Positions 27,156-36,374 are shown, numbered from the stretch's first letter. The stretch: 64,000 bases of DNA from Terrilactibacillus tamarindi (GCF_009718825.1 NZ_WNHB01000015.1:32119-96118), one strand, 5' to 3'. Numbers and translations: made by a program. The notes: generated by a model from the sequence alone, not told the origin.

Positions 27156-27204
27156 AAAACTCAAGATCATTCTCTCTAATTAGAGGATGATCTTGAGTTT
27201 TTTT
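27156..27204 (+). terminator. Rho-independent terminator of the EIIC-hxlAB operon
   Basis: Perfect 15-bp stem AAAACTCAAGATCAT / ATGATCTTGAGTTTT, followed by TTT. A family A repeat begins 3 nt later. Confidence 0.93.
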
Positions 27205-27206
27205 AT

Positions 27207-27300
27207 TTCGACAAATTTCGTGCTATTTCGGGCGGTGACAGGCACCCGGCACACAGGCACCTGGCACACGGCACTGGCACCCGCGGCACACGGCACCCAC
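27207..27300 (+). repeat. Family A repeat with expanded GGCAC tail
   Basis: TTCGACAAATTTCGTGCTAT, TTCGGGCGGTGACAGGCACC, then a run of GGCACCC/GGCACAC units to 27300. It ends 5 nt before the stop codon of the OppF-like gene (27305), so it lies between two convergent genes. Confidence 0.88.
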
Positions 27301-27304
27301 CCAT

Positions 27305-28288
27305 CTAATACAGATGACATGCCACAACCCGTTCCCCATCTACCTTTTTTAATTCCGGGGCTACTTTAGCACACTTATCCATAGCAAATGGACATCTCGA
27401 ACGAAATCGACAACCTTCCCCAATATCAAGTGGACTTGGTAACTCACCTTGAATAAGATCTCCCCCCAAGTCTTGTTTTTGATCGGGATCTGCAACAGGA
27501 ATGGCTGAAAGTAACGCTTTCGTGTAGGGGTGAAGCGGCTCCTTATAAAGCTCTTCACTCGTTGAAACTTCGACTAGTTGACCTAAATACATGACCCCTA
27601 CTCGATCAGATATGTGACGTACCATAGATAAATCATGTGCAATAAAGAGATAGGTTAATCCAAACTCTTTTTGTAAATCTTCAAGTAAATTAATCACCTG
27701 CGCTTGGATGGATACGTCTAAAGCTGATATCGCTTCATCACATAAAATAAAATCGGGTTGTATAGCTAGTGCTCTAGCAATCCCTATACGTTGACGCTGA
27801 CCGCCACTGAATTCACTTGGGTATTTATTCATATCTTCTTCTTTAAATCCAACTTTTATTAGGATAGCTTTAATCATGTTCAGGCGATCCTTTTTTGGAA
27901 AGTTTGTATGAATTTCAAGAGGTTCATCGATAATCTCTGCTACAGTCATGTTCGGGTTAAGTGAAGAATAAGGGTCCTGGAATATCGCTTGAATTCTTTT
28001 CTGAAAAGGTTTTAACGCTTTAGACTTCAGATTTTCAATATTTGTCCCATCAAAAATAATTTCACCATCTGTGACATCGTATAATCTACAAATCATTCGT
28101 CCTAATGTTGATTTTCCGCAACCGGATTCTCCTACAAGACCAAATGTTTCACCTTTTTTTATCGTAAATGTGACATCATCCACAGCTTTAAGCATTTGTT
28201 TCTTTTTTCTTGCTTTAAAGCCTTTCACAGGAAAATACTTCTTCAAATGCTTGATTTCAATCAAAGCCTTTACATTTGATGTACTCAT
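27305..28288 (-). CDS. Peptide ABC transporter ATPase (DppF/OppF type)
   Basis: 327 residues. Walker A GESGCGKST, signature SGGQRQRIGIARALA, Walker B FILCDEAISALDVS, H-loop IAHDLSMV, and the C-terminal Cys cluster CRFRSRCPFAMDKC seen in OppF/DppF proteins (possible Fe-S site). Its ATG overlaps the stop of the OppD-like gene by one base (TAATG). Last gene of the five-gene importer; its stop abuts an A repeat. Confidence 0.88.
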   Translation of the reverse strand: MSTSNVKALIEIKHLKKYFPVKGFKARKKKQMLKAVDDVTFTIKKGETFGLVGESGCGKSTLGRMICRLYDVTDGEIIFDGTNIENLKSKALKPFQKRIQAIFQDPYSSLNPNMTVAEIIDEPLEIHTNFPKKDRLNMIKAILIKVGFKEEDMNKYPSEFSGGQRQRIGIARALAIQPDFILCDEAISALDVSIQAQVINLLEDLQKEFGLTYLFIAHDLSMVRHISDRVGVMYLGQLVEVSTSEELYKEPLHPYTKALLSAIPVADPDQKQDLGGDLIQGELPSPLDIGEGCRFRSRCPFAMDKCAKVAPELKKVDGERVVACHLY

Positions 28289-29274
28289 TAACTATTCACC
28301 TCTTCAGATAAAAAACATGCACTCTGTTGTGTTGAAGATACTTGTCTAGAATGGGGAACCTCTTGGAAGCAGCGTTCAAAAGCTTTTTTACATCGAGGGG
28401 CAAACGGACACTCTTTAGGCAATTTATTCAGTGAAGGGGCTGTCCCTTCAATGACTTTAAGTTTCTGTTTCTGTGAATTTTCATGTCTCGGTATAGAATC
28501 TAATAGTGCTTGTGTATAAGGATGTTGAGGACGATGAAAAATATCTTGTACGGTCCCTTCCTCCATAACCATTCCGGCATACATGACGACAATGCGATGA
28601 CATAAACTTGCTACAACACCGAGATCGTGAGTGATCAGTACGACAGACATACCATTTTCTTCTTGCAGTTTCTTTAAAAGGCGCAAGATTTGAGCCTGAA
28701 TCGTTACATCAAGAGCCGTTGTAGGTTCGTCAGCAATAAGTAATTTCGGTTGAGAAGCAAGAGCCATCGCAATTAACACTCTTTGACGCATTCCACCACT
28801 AAATTCATGAGGGTATTGACCCACCCTTGTTTCCGGTGAAGGAATACCGACTTGTCCAAGCAGATGAATTGCTTCTAGTTTAGCTTCCTTTTTCCTAAAA
28901 CCTCTTATACGCATCAGTAATTCAACAATATGAGCCCCCACTTTTTTTAATGGATTCAACGCCGTCATTGGATCTTGAAAAATCATCGCAATATCTTTTC
29001 CGCGAATACGTTGATACTCTTTGTGTGTTAAACTTTCAAGATGTTTGTTTTCCAATAAAATCTCACCTTGATCAATTTTCGCAGAATCAGGGAGAATGCC
29101 TAAGACCGACTTCATGAGAAGACTTTTGCCACTCCCTGATTCGCCAACAAGACCGAGGATTTCACCTTTTTTCACATTCAAATTAATGCCGCGAATGGCT
29201 TTTAATTGCTCTTTGGGTGTATAGAATGTCGTGTGTAAATCATTAATCTGAAGGATCGATTCACTTATTGTCAT
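28288..29274 (-). CDS. Peptide ABC transporter ATPase (DppD/OppD type)
   Basis: 328 residues. Walker A GESGSGKSL, signature SGGMRQRVLIAMALA, Walker B LLIADEPTTALDVT, H-loop ITHDLGVV, C-terminal CPFAPRCKKAFERC. Partner of the OppF-like ATPase. Starts 9 nt after the permease stop. Confidence 0.88.
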   Translation of the reverse strand: MTISESILQINDLHTTFYTPKEQLKAIRGINLNVKKGEILGLVGESGSGKSLLMKSVLGILPDSAKIDQGEILLENKHLESLTHKEYQRIRGKDIAMIFQDPMTALNPLKKVGAHIVELLMRIRGFRKKEAKLEAIHLLGQVGIPSPETRVGQYPHEFSGGMRQRVLIAMALASQPKLLIADEPTTALDVTIQAQILRLLKKLQEENGMSVVLITHDLGVVASLCHRIVVMYAGMVMEEGTVQDIFHRPQHPYTQALLDSIPRHENSQKQKLKVIEGTAPSLNKLPKECPFAPRCKKAFERCFQEVPHSRQVSSTQQSACFLSEEVNS

Positions 29275-29283
29275 GATTAACTT

Positions 29284-30123
29284 TCACCCCTTTTTTACCG
29301 TCATAGTTCGAAAAATATCGCCCAATTTATTAAATGAAAAAACCGTACAAATGATTAGGATGCCTGGAATGATCGCCATATATGGGGCATTTCCCAGTGT
29401 ACTTTGAGCGTCTTGAAGCATACTTCCCCAGGAAGACAATGGCTGCTGAACACCCAATCCTAAGAAACTTAAAGCAGACTCCATCATAATGGCATTCGCA
29501 ATACTAATCGTTGATGAGACGATAAATGTCGGCAAAACCCCTGGAATAATATGTTTCATAATGATTTTTCTAAATGATTGTCCTGATAATTTTGCATAAA
29601 GCACGTACTCTCTTTCTTTTATTGTTAGTGTCTCTGCACGAACAAGACGAGCCGTTCGCATCCACGTAAATAAACCAATGACGAGAATAATAGCTTTTAA
29701 TCCTGGGGTTAAATAAATACTGACAACCGTCACTAGAATCATCCAAGGAATAGAAGATAGAATATCGACAAACCTCATGAGGATATTGTCGATCACACCG
29801 CCAAAATAGCCACTAGTCGCACCAATAATAACCCCTAAACTTGTTGAAATAACCATAGATAGTAGACCTACGAGAAGAGAAATACGCCCGCCAAATAACG
29901 CTCTCGTAAAATAATCACGTCCAAGATCATCTGTTCCAAAAAGGTGATGTAAACTCGGGGGCTGAAGGGCCTCACCAACATTAACCGCGTTCGGTGAATA
30001 TGGTAAAAGAAAAGCAAAAATGGATAACGAAACAATGAGAACGAGAAAGCCAATGGCAAATAGATACGATTTATGTGCTTTACATTCTTTTTTTATTGTT
30101 TCTATGTGACGATGGTTAAACAT
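29284..30123 (-). CDS. Peptide ABC transporter permease (DppC/OppC type)
   Basis: 279 residues. One N-terminal helix, then a periplasmic segment (HHLFGTDDLGRDYFTRALFG, typical of DppC), then five further helices with the ATPase-docking loop region VLYAKLSGQSFRKIIMKHII. GAGGTGA lies 7 nt before ATG. Lies 7 nt behind the DppB-type gene. Confidence 0.88.
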   Translation of the reverse strand: MFNHRHIETIKKECKAHKSYLFAIGFLVLIVSLSIFAFLLPYSPNAVNVGEALQPPSLHHLFGTDDLGRDYFTRALFGGRISLLVGLLSMVISTSLGVIIGATSGYFGGVIDNILMRFVDILSSIPWMILVTVVSIYLTPGLKAIILVIGLFTWMRTARLVRAETLTIKEREYVLYAKLSGQSFRKIIMKHIIPGVLPTFIVSSTISIANAIMMESALSFLGLGVQQPLSSWGSMLQDAQSTLGNAPYMAIIPGILIICTVFSFNKLGDIFRTMTVKKG

Positions 30124-30130
30124 CCTCGGG

Positions 30131-31084
30131 TCACCTCATTTCTTTAATTCTTGGATCGATAATTGAATATAATATATCAGAAAATAAGTTCCCGATAATA
30201 ACTAAACTTGAGGATAGAAGCATAATAGCCATTACAACCGGGTAATCAAATCCTTTAATGGCTTTTATAAAATAAGGACCGATGCCAGCAAGGCCAAACA
30301 CTGTTTCAGTGATAACTGCTCCCGTAACAAGCATCGGTAGAGTCATCCCTATATTTGTAATAATCGGAAGCATGACATTTCTAAGCACATGCTTAAACAA
30401 TATTTGCCCTTTCGAATTGCCATAGGCTTCTTGGACAAGTACATAGTCTTCAGTTAATTGTCCCATTGTCGATGAACGAACATAACGAATTAATTCTGGA
30501 AGAAAGGCAAACATTAACGTTACACATGGCAAAACAAGATGATGAACTAAATCAACAAATGAATGTTCTTGACCAAGTGAATGTGTCCCGAGAATGGGAA
30601 ACCATCCTAATCTATAACCAAATAAAAAAATCAAAACCATAGCTAACCAGAAAGTAGGAACGGCAATGCCAATTGAACTAAAACTATCAATACATTTATC
30701 TAGAAATCTACCTTTGTTTGCCCCTGCAATGAGTCCTAGCGTAATGGCAATGACGAGCGCCAATAGATACGCTGGAATAACGAGCATCATAGTATTAGGA
30801 ATTCTAGCAAGAAGGTCATGAGAAATACTCTCATGTGTTACAATGGAATAACCAAAATTCCCACTTAAGGTCCCTTTCATCCACTCGAAATATTGGACAT
30901 AGGCAGGTTGATCTAGCCCATATTTATGTTTTAATAATTGAATGGTTTCATGTGACATAGTTGGGGTTGTAATTGAATCAATTGCATCATATGGTGCTAA
31001 CTGTATAAGTGCAAAACTAATAATTGAAATAATAACCAATAGAGGAATTGCTTGAGCAATTCTTTTAACAATATAGGTTACCAA
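30131..31084 (-). CDS. Peptide ABC transporter permease (DppB/OppB type)
   Basis: 317 residues with six predicted helices. N-terminus YIVKRIAQAIPLLVIISIIS, docking loop YVRSSTMGQLTEDYVLVQEA, and the C-terminal AGIGPYF and DYPVVMAIM of the family. TTG start, with AAGGAG 9 nt upstream. Separated from the binding-protein gene by 103 nt containing a strong stem-loop. Confidence 0.87.
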   Translation of the reverse strand: MVTYIVKRIAQAIPLLVIISIISFALIQLAPYDAIDSITTPTMSHETIQLLKHKYGLDQPAYVQYFEWMKGTLSGNFGYSIVTHESISHDLLARIPNTMMLVIPAYLLALVIAITLGLIAGANKGRFLDKCIDSFSSIGIAVPTFWLAMVLIFLFGYRLGWFPILGTHSLGQEHSFVDLVHHLVLPCVTLMFAFLPELIRYVRSSTMGQLTEDYVLVQEAYGNSKGQILFKHVLRNVMLPIITNIGMTLPMLVTGAVITETVFGLAGIGPYFIKAIKGFDYPVVMAIMLLSSSLVIIGNLFSDILYSIIDPRIKEMR

Positions 31085-31138
31085 GCCTCACCACTCCTTC
31101 GCCCTTCCGTTTCTTTGTTATCTTCTTAAAAAGAAAGG

Positions 31139-31167
31139 AACGGTAAACAGTTTACCTGTTTACCGTT
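31139..31167 (-). terminator. Intercistronic stem-loop in the peptide importer operon
   Basis: Perfect 12-bp stem AACGGTAAACAG / CTGTTTACCGTT with a 5-nt loop. Read on the minus strand a T-rich run follows. Probably limits read-through so that the binding protein is made in excess over the membrane parts. Confidence 0.8.
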
Positions 31168-31187
31168 ATCCCTTTATTCAAAATATC

Positions 31188-32750
31188 CTAATAAGAAAGC
31201 TTAGACATATCTTCAAATGTATACACAGGAACAAGTCCAGCTTCATCAATCCCTTTAATGTTTGAATCAATAGCTAATATACGTTTGTTGCTTACAATAG
31301 GATAAAAAGCCGCGTCATCACTAATAAGTTGTTGAATTTTCTCATAGATCTGTTTACGTTTTTGATCATCTCGCTCTATACGACCTTCATTGAATAACCT
31401 ATCAACAGTTGGGTTACTGTAATGCATGTAATTGTGTGTACTTCCTGTTGTGAACAACCCATTAAATGTATCTGGGTCAATTCCCATAATGTAACCATTT
31501 AAATACATATCGAAATCTGTTTGTGTTTTATACAATTTTTGAGATAAGGCCGGACCATCCATACCAACTAACTTCAATGTAATTCCCGCATCTTTAAGGT
31601 TTTGTTGCATGACGGCAGCTTGTTTTTGTTGGAAAGGATCATTTCCAGTATAAGCTAGACGAAGGGTTAATTTTTTGACACCTGATTTCGCTAAGAGTTG
31701 TTTTGCTTTTTTTACATTATGATCATAGTGATTAACATGGTCTGTTTGATAGGTAGCTGTTGAAGGCAAGAAAGAATACACTGGTTTTGCATATTTACTA
31801 GATAAATAACTTGCTTTCACCATTTCTTCACGGTTTAGAGCATAAGCAATGGCTTGTCTCACTTGCTTCGATTGTACAGGTTTTGAAGCTAGATTAAATG
31901 CCATATAACCGACTCTTCCCTCATCATAAGGAACGATTTTAATTTTTGATTTGTCAAATTTGCCAATATCAGCTGGTTGCACGACAAATGCATTAATCTC
32001 CCCGTTTTGAAGAGCAAGATTAGCTGTATTTTGATCTTCAATAATTCGGTAAACAATCGTTTTAATATTTGGTTTTCCTAAGAAATAATCGTTATTCCGT
32101 TCAAAGGTTACGTTTTGTCCTGCTTTATATGAACCAAATTTGTATGGACCAGTTCCAATAGGATGAGCATTTTTAGCACTTGTAGCGATATTTTTTTCAC
32201 CTTCATAGATATGCTTTGGCATAATAAAGATGTTGCCGAGTGCTTCTATTGCACCCATACTAACTTTAGGAAGAATAAATTTTACTGTATAATCATCTAC
32301 TTTTTTAACTTGGATGGGTTTGTTGTCAAAAATTAGTTGAGATCGTGCCCAGCCACCTGCAGATTTATTTAACATTTGCTGATAAGTGAACACCACATCA
32401 TCAGCAGTAAATGGTTTCCCATCATGCCATTTAACGCCTTTTCTTAATTTAGCCGTATAGGTTAATAAATCTTTAGATGGGGTCATACTCTTTGCCAAGA
32501 AATATTTTACATTATTTTTTCCATTATACATATATAACGGTGAATAGATGGCTTTGATTTCCATTAGTCCGAAACGGTCACTCGTAGAAATCACATTCAC
32601 AGAATTACCAGGATCTCCATTAATACCATAGACAAATTTAGACGATCTACTAGAACTTCCTGGTGAAGTTGAGGATGATGAACAACCTGCTAAAATCACC
32701 ACTAAACTTAAGATTAAAATACTTAATGAACTGAAAAACTTCCTATTCAT
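31188..32750 (-). CDS. Peptide ABC transporter substrate-binding lipoprotein
   Basis: 520-residue family 5 (DppA/OppA-like) solute-binding protein. Lipobox LAGC (about 20-23) after SILILSLVVI. Mature landmarks: LRKGVKWHDGKPFTADDVVF, TGPYKF, VRQAIAYALNREEMV and GIDPDTFNGLF. ATG 32750 chosen because the lipoprotein signal begins there. First gene of the importer; ligand may be oligopeptides, but family 5 also binds nickel complexes and sugars. Confidence 0.86.
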   Translation of the reverse strand: MNRKFFSSLSILILSLVVILAGCSSSSTSPGSSSRSSKFVYGINGDPGNSVNVISTSDRFGLMEIKAIYSPLYMYNGKNNVKYFLAKSMTPSKDLLTYTAKLRKGVKWHDGKPFTADDVVFTYQQMLNKSAGGWARSQLIFDNKPIQVKKVDDYTVKFILPKVSMGAIEALGNIFIMPKHIYEGEKNIATSAKNAHPIGTGPYKFGSYKAGQNVTFERNNDYFLGKPNIKTIVYRIIEDQNTANLALQNGEINAFVVQPADIGKFDKSKIKIVPYDEGRVGYMAFNLASKPVQSKQVRQAIAYALNREEMVKASYLSSKYAKPVYSFLPSTATYQTDHVNHYDHNVKKAKQLLAKSGVKKLTLRLAYTGNDPFQQKQAAVMQQNLKDAGITLKLVGMDGPALSQKLYKTQTDFDMYLNGYIMGIDPDTFNGLFTTGSTHNYMHYSNPTVDRLFNEGRIERDDQKRKQIYEKIQQLISDDAAFYPIVSNKRILAIDSNIKGIDEAGLVPVYTFEDMSKLSY

Positions 32751-32982
32751 CTGTCTCGTCCCTCTCTGATATCTCTTATATCCATTGACTTTATAAAACA
32801 TAGTAATCTTATATGTTTTATAGAAATTTTAAGCCATGAACCTTTATAAGTCAAGCACAGCATTCATTTCTCTGGATTGTTGAAGGGAGAAGGATTGGAC
32901 TGAAAGTTAGTATTGGTATAAAATCGGGCACTTACAAAGAAATTGGAATAGATTAATGAACCTTGAGTATAAAATTCAAAAA

Positions 32983-33009
32983 CACCCTATCTTTTTAAAA
33001 AATAGGGTG
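32983..33009 (-). terminator. Terminator of the MFS carrier gene
   Basis: CACCCTAT...ATAGGGTG stem; on the minus strand it is followed by TTTTTG. An A repeat separates it from the MFS stop codon. Confidence 0.8.
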
Positions 33010-33015
33010 CAGATT

Positions 33016-33080
33016 TTCGACAAATTTCGTGCTATTTCGGGTGGTGACAGGCACCCGGCACACGGGTGGTAGCAACCACC
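33016..33080 (+). repeat. Family A repeat with GGTGGT/ACCACC hairpin
   Basis: TTCGACAAATTTCGTGCTAT, TTCGGGTGGTGACAGGCACC, CGGCACAC, then GGTGGTAGCAACCACC (33065-33080). The palindrome directly abuts the stop codon of the MFS gene at 33081. Same extended 5' part as the copy at 27207. Confidence 0.9.
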
Positions 33081-34376
33081 CTAAGCAAGTTTTTTGCCTT
33101 TTGTTTCAGGTGCAAGAGCAATTGAGACAATTGTGCCTAAAAGCAAGACACCTGATAGAATGAGCATCGTGGGAGATAACCCAAGTTTTGTAATCAAAAT
33201 AGGTAAGAAGAATGTTCCCACTGCAGAACCAATCCGGCTACATGCCGTAGCAACACCTACACCTGATGCTCTTAACTCAGTCGGAAAACTTTCCGCTGGA
33301 TAAATCCCCACTAAGTTATTAATGGCTGAAATGAATATCGTGAACACAACAAATACGATAATTAAAAGAATACCAAAGCTTTTTGGGATTATCCCAAGTA
33401 AAGCGAGAGAAACAAAACATATAACAAACGAAGAAATAAGGAAACCACGGCGAGTCAGTTTTATTGTCAAATAAGTTCCAAGGAATGCACCAAATAAGAG
33501 GAATAAATTTAACACAATATCTGCCGTATAACCTTCTTCCATGTCAAAATAGCCTAAAATAGTTGGTAAAAACGTAAATACAGAGAAGTACGGTAACACA
33601 ATACAAGCATAAAACGTACCATTAAAAATCGTTCGTTTGATATACTTTTTACCAAACAAGTGTTTCATGCCTAGTTTTTTCGTTTGTTCTTCGTGTGGAA
33701 TATAAACATGATCACCAAGATTATCTCTGACAATTTCTTGCGCTTTTTCCTCTTCTCCCTGACTCATCAAATATTTTGGAGATTCAGGCGTGCCGATCCG
33801 AAGTAGTAACACCGTAAGGGCCGGAATGGTTGATGAAGCTAACATCCAGTTCCATGCGACTCCAGCGTGTAGTAAAAACATGCCAAGCAGACTCGATACC
33901 ACATAACCAATGGTAAAAAATACATTAAATGAACCTAACAAAGATCCGCGATATTTTTTTGGTGAGAATTCCGCTAGCATGGCCTGCCCTACGGTATAGT
34001 CGCCCCCTAAACCAAACCCAATAAAGAAGCGAAAAACAAATAAAATCCAAACATTCGGTGCAAAAAATTGCAAAAATGACGCAAGTGTAATCAAAATGAA
34101 ACTAAATAAGAATATTTTCTGACGACCAATATAGTCTGATGCCCACCCTAGTAGGAAACTACCGAAAAATAAACCAATTAATACAGAACTACCAAGAAGG
34201 CCTAAATCAAATGGTGTTAAATCCCAAACACCTCCTAAAGCAAGTAACCCAAAACTAATAATTCCGATCACATAACCATCTGTAAAATGGGCTCCAAAAG
34301 TTAAAGATGCTATTTTAACATGAAATTTTTTTATTGGAGACTCTTCCATTGGAATCTTCTTTTTCTTTTTTTTCAT
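33081..34376 (-). CDS. Major facilitator superfamily metabolite transporter
   Basis: 431 residues, 12 predicted helices, sugar/aromatic-acid porter type. Motif A is GWASDYIGRQKIF (loop 2-3), loop 4-5 has RFFIGFGLGGDYTVGQAML, and ELRASGVGVATACSRIG lies in the second half. Very lysine-rich N-terminus (MKKKKKKIP). ATG 34376 chosen with GAGG 9 nt upstream. Substrate unknown. Its stop abuts a family A repeat. Confidence 0.83.
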   Translation of the reverse strand: MKKKKKKIPMEESPIKKFHVKIASLTFGAHFTDGYVIGIISFGLLALGGVWDLTPFDLGLLGSSVLIGLFFGSFLLGWASDYIGRQKIFLFSFILITLASFLQFFAPNVWILFVFRFFIGFGLGGDYTVGQAMLAEFSPKKYRGSLLGSFNVFFTIGYVVSSLLGMFLLHAGVAWNWMLASSTIPALTVLLLRIGTPESPKYLMSQGEEEKAQEIVRDNLGDHVYIPHEEQTKKLGMKHLFGKKYIKRTIFNGTFYACIVLPYFSVFTFLPTILGYFDMEEGYTADIVLNLFLLFGAFLGTYLTIKLTRRGFLISSFVICFVSLALLGIIPKSFGILLIIVFVVFTIFISAINNLVGIYPAESFPTELRASGVGVATACSRIGSAVGTFFLPILITKLGLSPTMLILSGVLLLGTIVSIALAPETKGKKLA

Positions 34377-34522
34377 GATATTCACCCTCACAAAATTTCG
34401 TTGATAACAAGTATTGTGTAAAAATTATTTACTTTATATTAATAGAATCCATTCATTACTTTCTTTTATACCTCATATTTCTGTTTATATAACTTGGAAT
34501 TAACCCATTGTTAGTTAAAAAA

Positions 34523-34558
34523 CCTAGGATCTCTGTATGTTTAAAGGAAAATCCTAGG
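34523..34558 (-). terminator. Terminator hairpin
   Basis: CCTAGGAT...ATCCTAGG, followed on the minus strand by TTTTTT. Downstream of the SspO-like gene (34676-34828) on its strand. Confidence 0.7.
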
Positions 34559-34576
34559 CCTTGTACTATAAAGTAA

Positions 34577-34650
34577 AACTTCAATCAGTGGGGTTTTCTC
34601 CTTCCCCCACTGATTGGTGGGGGTCAAGACACGCCGTTAATGGGGTAAAT
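34577..34650 (+). repeat. Element C copy 2 (internally deleted)
   Basis: ACTTCAATCAGTGGGG...CCCCCACTGATTG hairpin joined to GTCAAGACACGCCGTTAATG and GGGTAAAT. It has both ends of element C but lacks the middle 60 bp present at 19640 and 61881. Confidence 0.6.
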
Positions 34651-34675
34651 AACCATTCACTAAAGTCTTTGACGA

Positions 34676-34828
34676 TTATTGACGTTTTTTTGTTTTCTTA
34701 TTATTGAACTTTTCAGCAGGGGTTAGTGGTTCATTTGCAAATTCATGATCAAATTGTTTAGACAGGTTTTTTCTTACAGCTTGTTCATCACTAAATGAAT
34801 CACCTAAATTTTTCTTTTTTCCAGCCAT
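34676..34828 (-). CDS. SspO-like small acid-soluble spore protein
   Basis: 50 residues, too short for routine ORF calls. The tail EFANEPLTPAEKFNNKK and TKKRQ closely matches the SspO/CotK C-terminus (ANEPLTEAQRQNNKK...). The first half differs from classic SspO, so it may be a divergent paralog. GGAGGTG lies 8 nt before ATG. Expected to be made in the forespore. Confidence 0.65.
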   Translation of the reverse strand: MAGKKKNLGDSFSDEQAVRKNLSKQFDHEFANEPLTPAEKFNNKKTKKRQ

Positions 34829-34903
34829 TTACACACACCTCCATTAGATATTTTGCCTTTGATGAGCAAAAATATGTATTAAAGAGTATGGAGATATTGA
34901 GTG

Positions 34904-35533
34904 CTAGTTCGACAAATTTCGGGTGGTGACAGGCACCGCACCAAAGCTACGAACGTTATTTTGAAATGTTTTTTTTGAAACTGTAATAATCCTTGGTGAT
35001 AGATCAGTATGTGTATTGGACAGTCTCTTTTTTCCATTAGGATGAGCGATAACTAATATTGTCTTAAAACATAATTGCAGCCACCTTGATGACCACTTAC
35101 TAGGAACATCAATGACATTAAATCCTAGAAATTCAGCTCCCTTATAGAGAATCGTTACACCATACAATGCTTTAATATCTAATTTTTGGTCCTCAATTTC
35201 ATTTAAATACGTGTCAAATCTTTGTAATGTCAACTTCATTGAACGAACAAGATTGGTAGCCATTTGTATTTCACTTTTTGCATTCATGAAATTTTTAAAT
35301 AATAACTTATTGTTAAAGTGTAATTCTATAACGGTGTCACCCTTATTTAAATATTCATCATCATTAAGTTTTAATGATGGTCCTGTATATGTTTTTACTT
35401 TAAAATAAAGCAAATCTTCAGCATGACCTAGCTTTAAGCGCAAAAAATAATGATATCCATGCTCCCAAATAGACCAAATCTTAAGTATACATTTCTTTTT
35501 TAATCCAAGTTTTATACGTACCTCATTAGACAC
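34904..35533 (-). CDS. YkoP-like protein of unknown function
   Basis: 209 residues, soluble. Segments DTVIELHFNNKLLF, ALYGVTILYKGAEFLGFNVI and LVIAHPNGKKRL recall the Bacillus YkoP family, but the match is from memory and the function is unknown. GTG start with AAAGGA about 10 nt upstream. The last 10 or so residues (VPVTTRNLSN) are encoded by a family A repeat, which also gives the TAG stop; the ancestral C-terminus was probably different. Confidence 0.5.
   Translation of the reverse strand: MSNEVRIKLGLKKKCILKIWSIWEHGYHYFLRLKLGHAEDLLYFKVKTYTGPSLKLNDDEYLNKGDTVIELHFNNKLLFKNFMNAKSEIQMATNLVRSMKLTLQRFDTYLNEIEDQKLDIKALYGVTILYKGAEFLGFNVIDVPSKWSSRWLQLCFKTILVIAHPNGKKRLSNTHTDLSPRIITVSKKTFQNNVRSFGAVPVTTRNLSN
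34908..34937 (+). repeat. Family A repeat inside a coding 3' end
   Basis: TTCGACAAATTTCGGGTGGT then GACAGGCACC, canonical. Read on the minus strand it encodes VPVTTRNLSN and leads to the stop of the YkoP-like gene. Confidence 0.92.
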
Positions 35534-35788
35534 AATTCACTTTTCCTTTCAAATTTAAACTTTACTTCATGTCCTTTCTACAAAAGAAAGACGACTCATT
35601 CTAGTATGGGAAGGAAAAGTAAAAATATGTAGATATTAATTATTGCCAACAACCAAACTTATCTAATTGTCATACCCTTTAGCCTCCGTTTTTGAGGGCT
35701 ATTTATTTCCTAATTTTGTTGAACATATTTATTAAAAATCTAAGTAAAATATAGGCGTATCAACCTAAAAGGAATGTGTTTAAACAAC

Positions 35789-36010
35789 ATGCAAAATCTA
35801 ACCAAAAATATACTTCCTATTCTAAGTGCTGTTGGTACTGGAGCATTAACTTATGCATGCTTACAAAATATGCAAAATGGACAACAACCTTTCCAACAAC
35901 TTGGAAAGACAGTTCAGTAAGCAGGGAAACAAGTTGGTCAGATGGCAACCCAACCCTTAGATACAGTTGGAGATGCTATCGGACAAGTGACTAAAAATAT
36001 TACTCAATAA
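35789..36010 (+). pseudogene. Small protein gene with an in-frame TAA (43 + 29 codons)
   Basis: ATG 35789 starts MQNLTKNILPILSAVGTGAL, and a TAA at 35918 stops it after 43 residues. The same frame stays open for AGKQVGQMATQPLDTVGDAI and GQVTKNITQ to a second TAA at 36008, right before a terminator. The composition (Gln-rich, small residues) is continuous across the stop, so a CAA-to-TAA mutation is likely. It could also be two peptides or rare read-through. Upstream AAAGGAATG is a weak ribosome binding site. Function unknown; the N-terminal part is hydrophobic. Confidence 0.6.
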
Positions 36011-36016
36011 TTAAAA

Positions 36017-36048
36017 AGCCCTCATCCGTAATAATGGTTGAGGGTTTT
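36017..36048 (+). terminator. Rho-independent terminator
   Basis: AGCCCTCA...TGAGGGTTTT, 7 nt after the second TAA of the split small gene. Confidence 0.8.
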
Positions 36049-36173
36049 ACTATTATTTTGTTTAAATTGTATGGGCAGTAGATTTTTTGATCCGCTCTAT
36101 TTCATGAATTCGTGTCATCCGCCTCCCACTTTGCATATATTGGCTTAGACCAAATATACAAGGGAGAGATTTT

Positions 36174-36374
36174 ATGGATCCACGTTTAGCCCAACTTCTT
36201 CAGAAAACAAGTTTGTATGGAACCTTAGCCATGTATTATGAACATATCGATCCAGAAAAACACATTTATTTTTACAGAAAACATTTAGAATATGAGACGC
36301 AACTTGTTCAACTTTATTGGACCTTACATGGTACAATGGAAAACTCTCCTTGGAGGGAAAATTATCCGCTTTGA
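36174..36374 (+). CDS. Hypothetical small protein
   Basis: 66 residues, soluble, rich in Tyr and His (LYGTLAMYYEHIDPEKHIYF, then YRKHLEYETQLVQLYWTLHG). Not recognised. GGGAGAG lies 7 nt before ATG, and the gene is flanked by non-coding sequence on both sides, which supports a real single gene. Confidence 0.6.
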   Translation: MDPRLAQLLQKTSLYGTLAMYYEHIDPEKHIYFYRKHLEYETQLVQLYWTLHGTMENSPWRENYPL

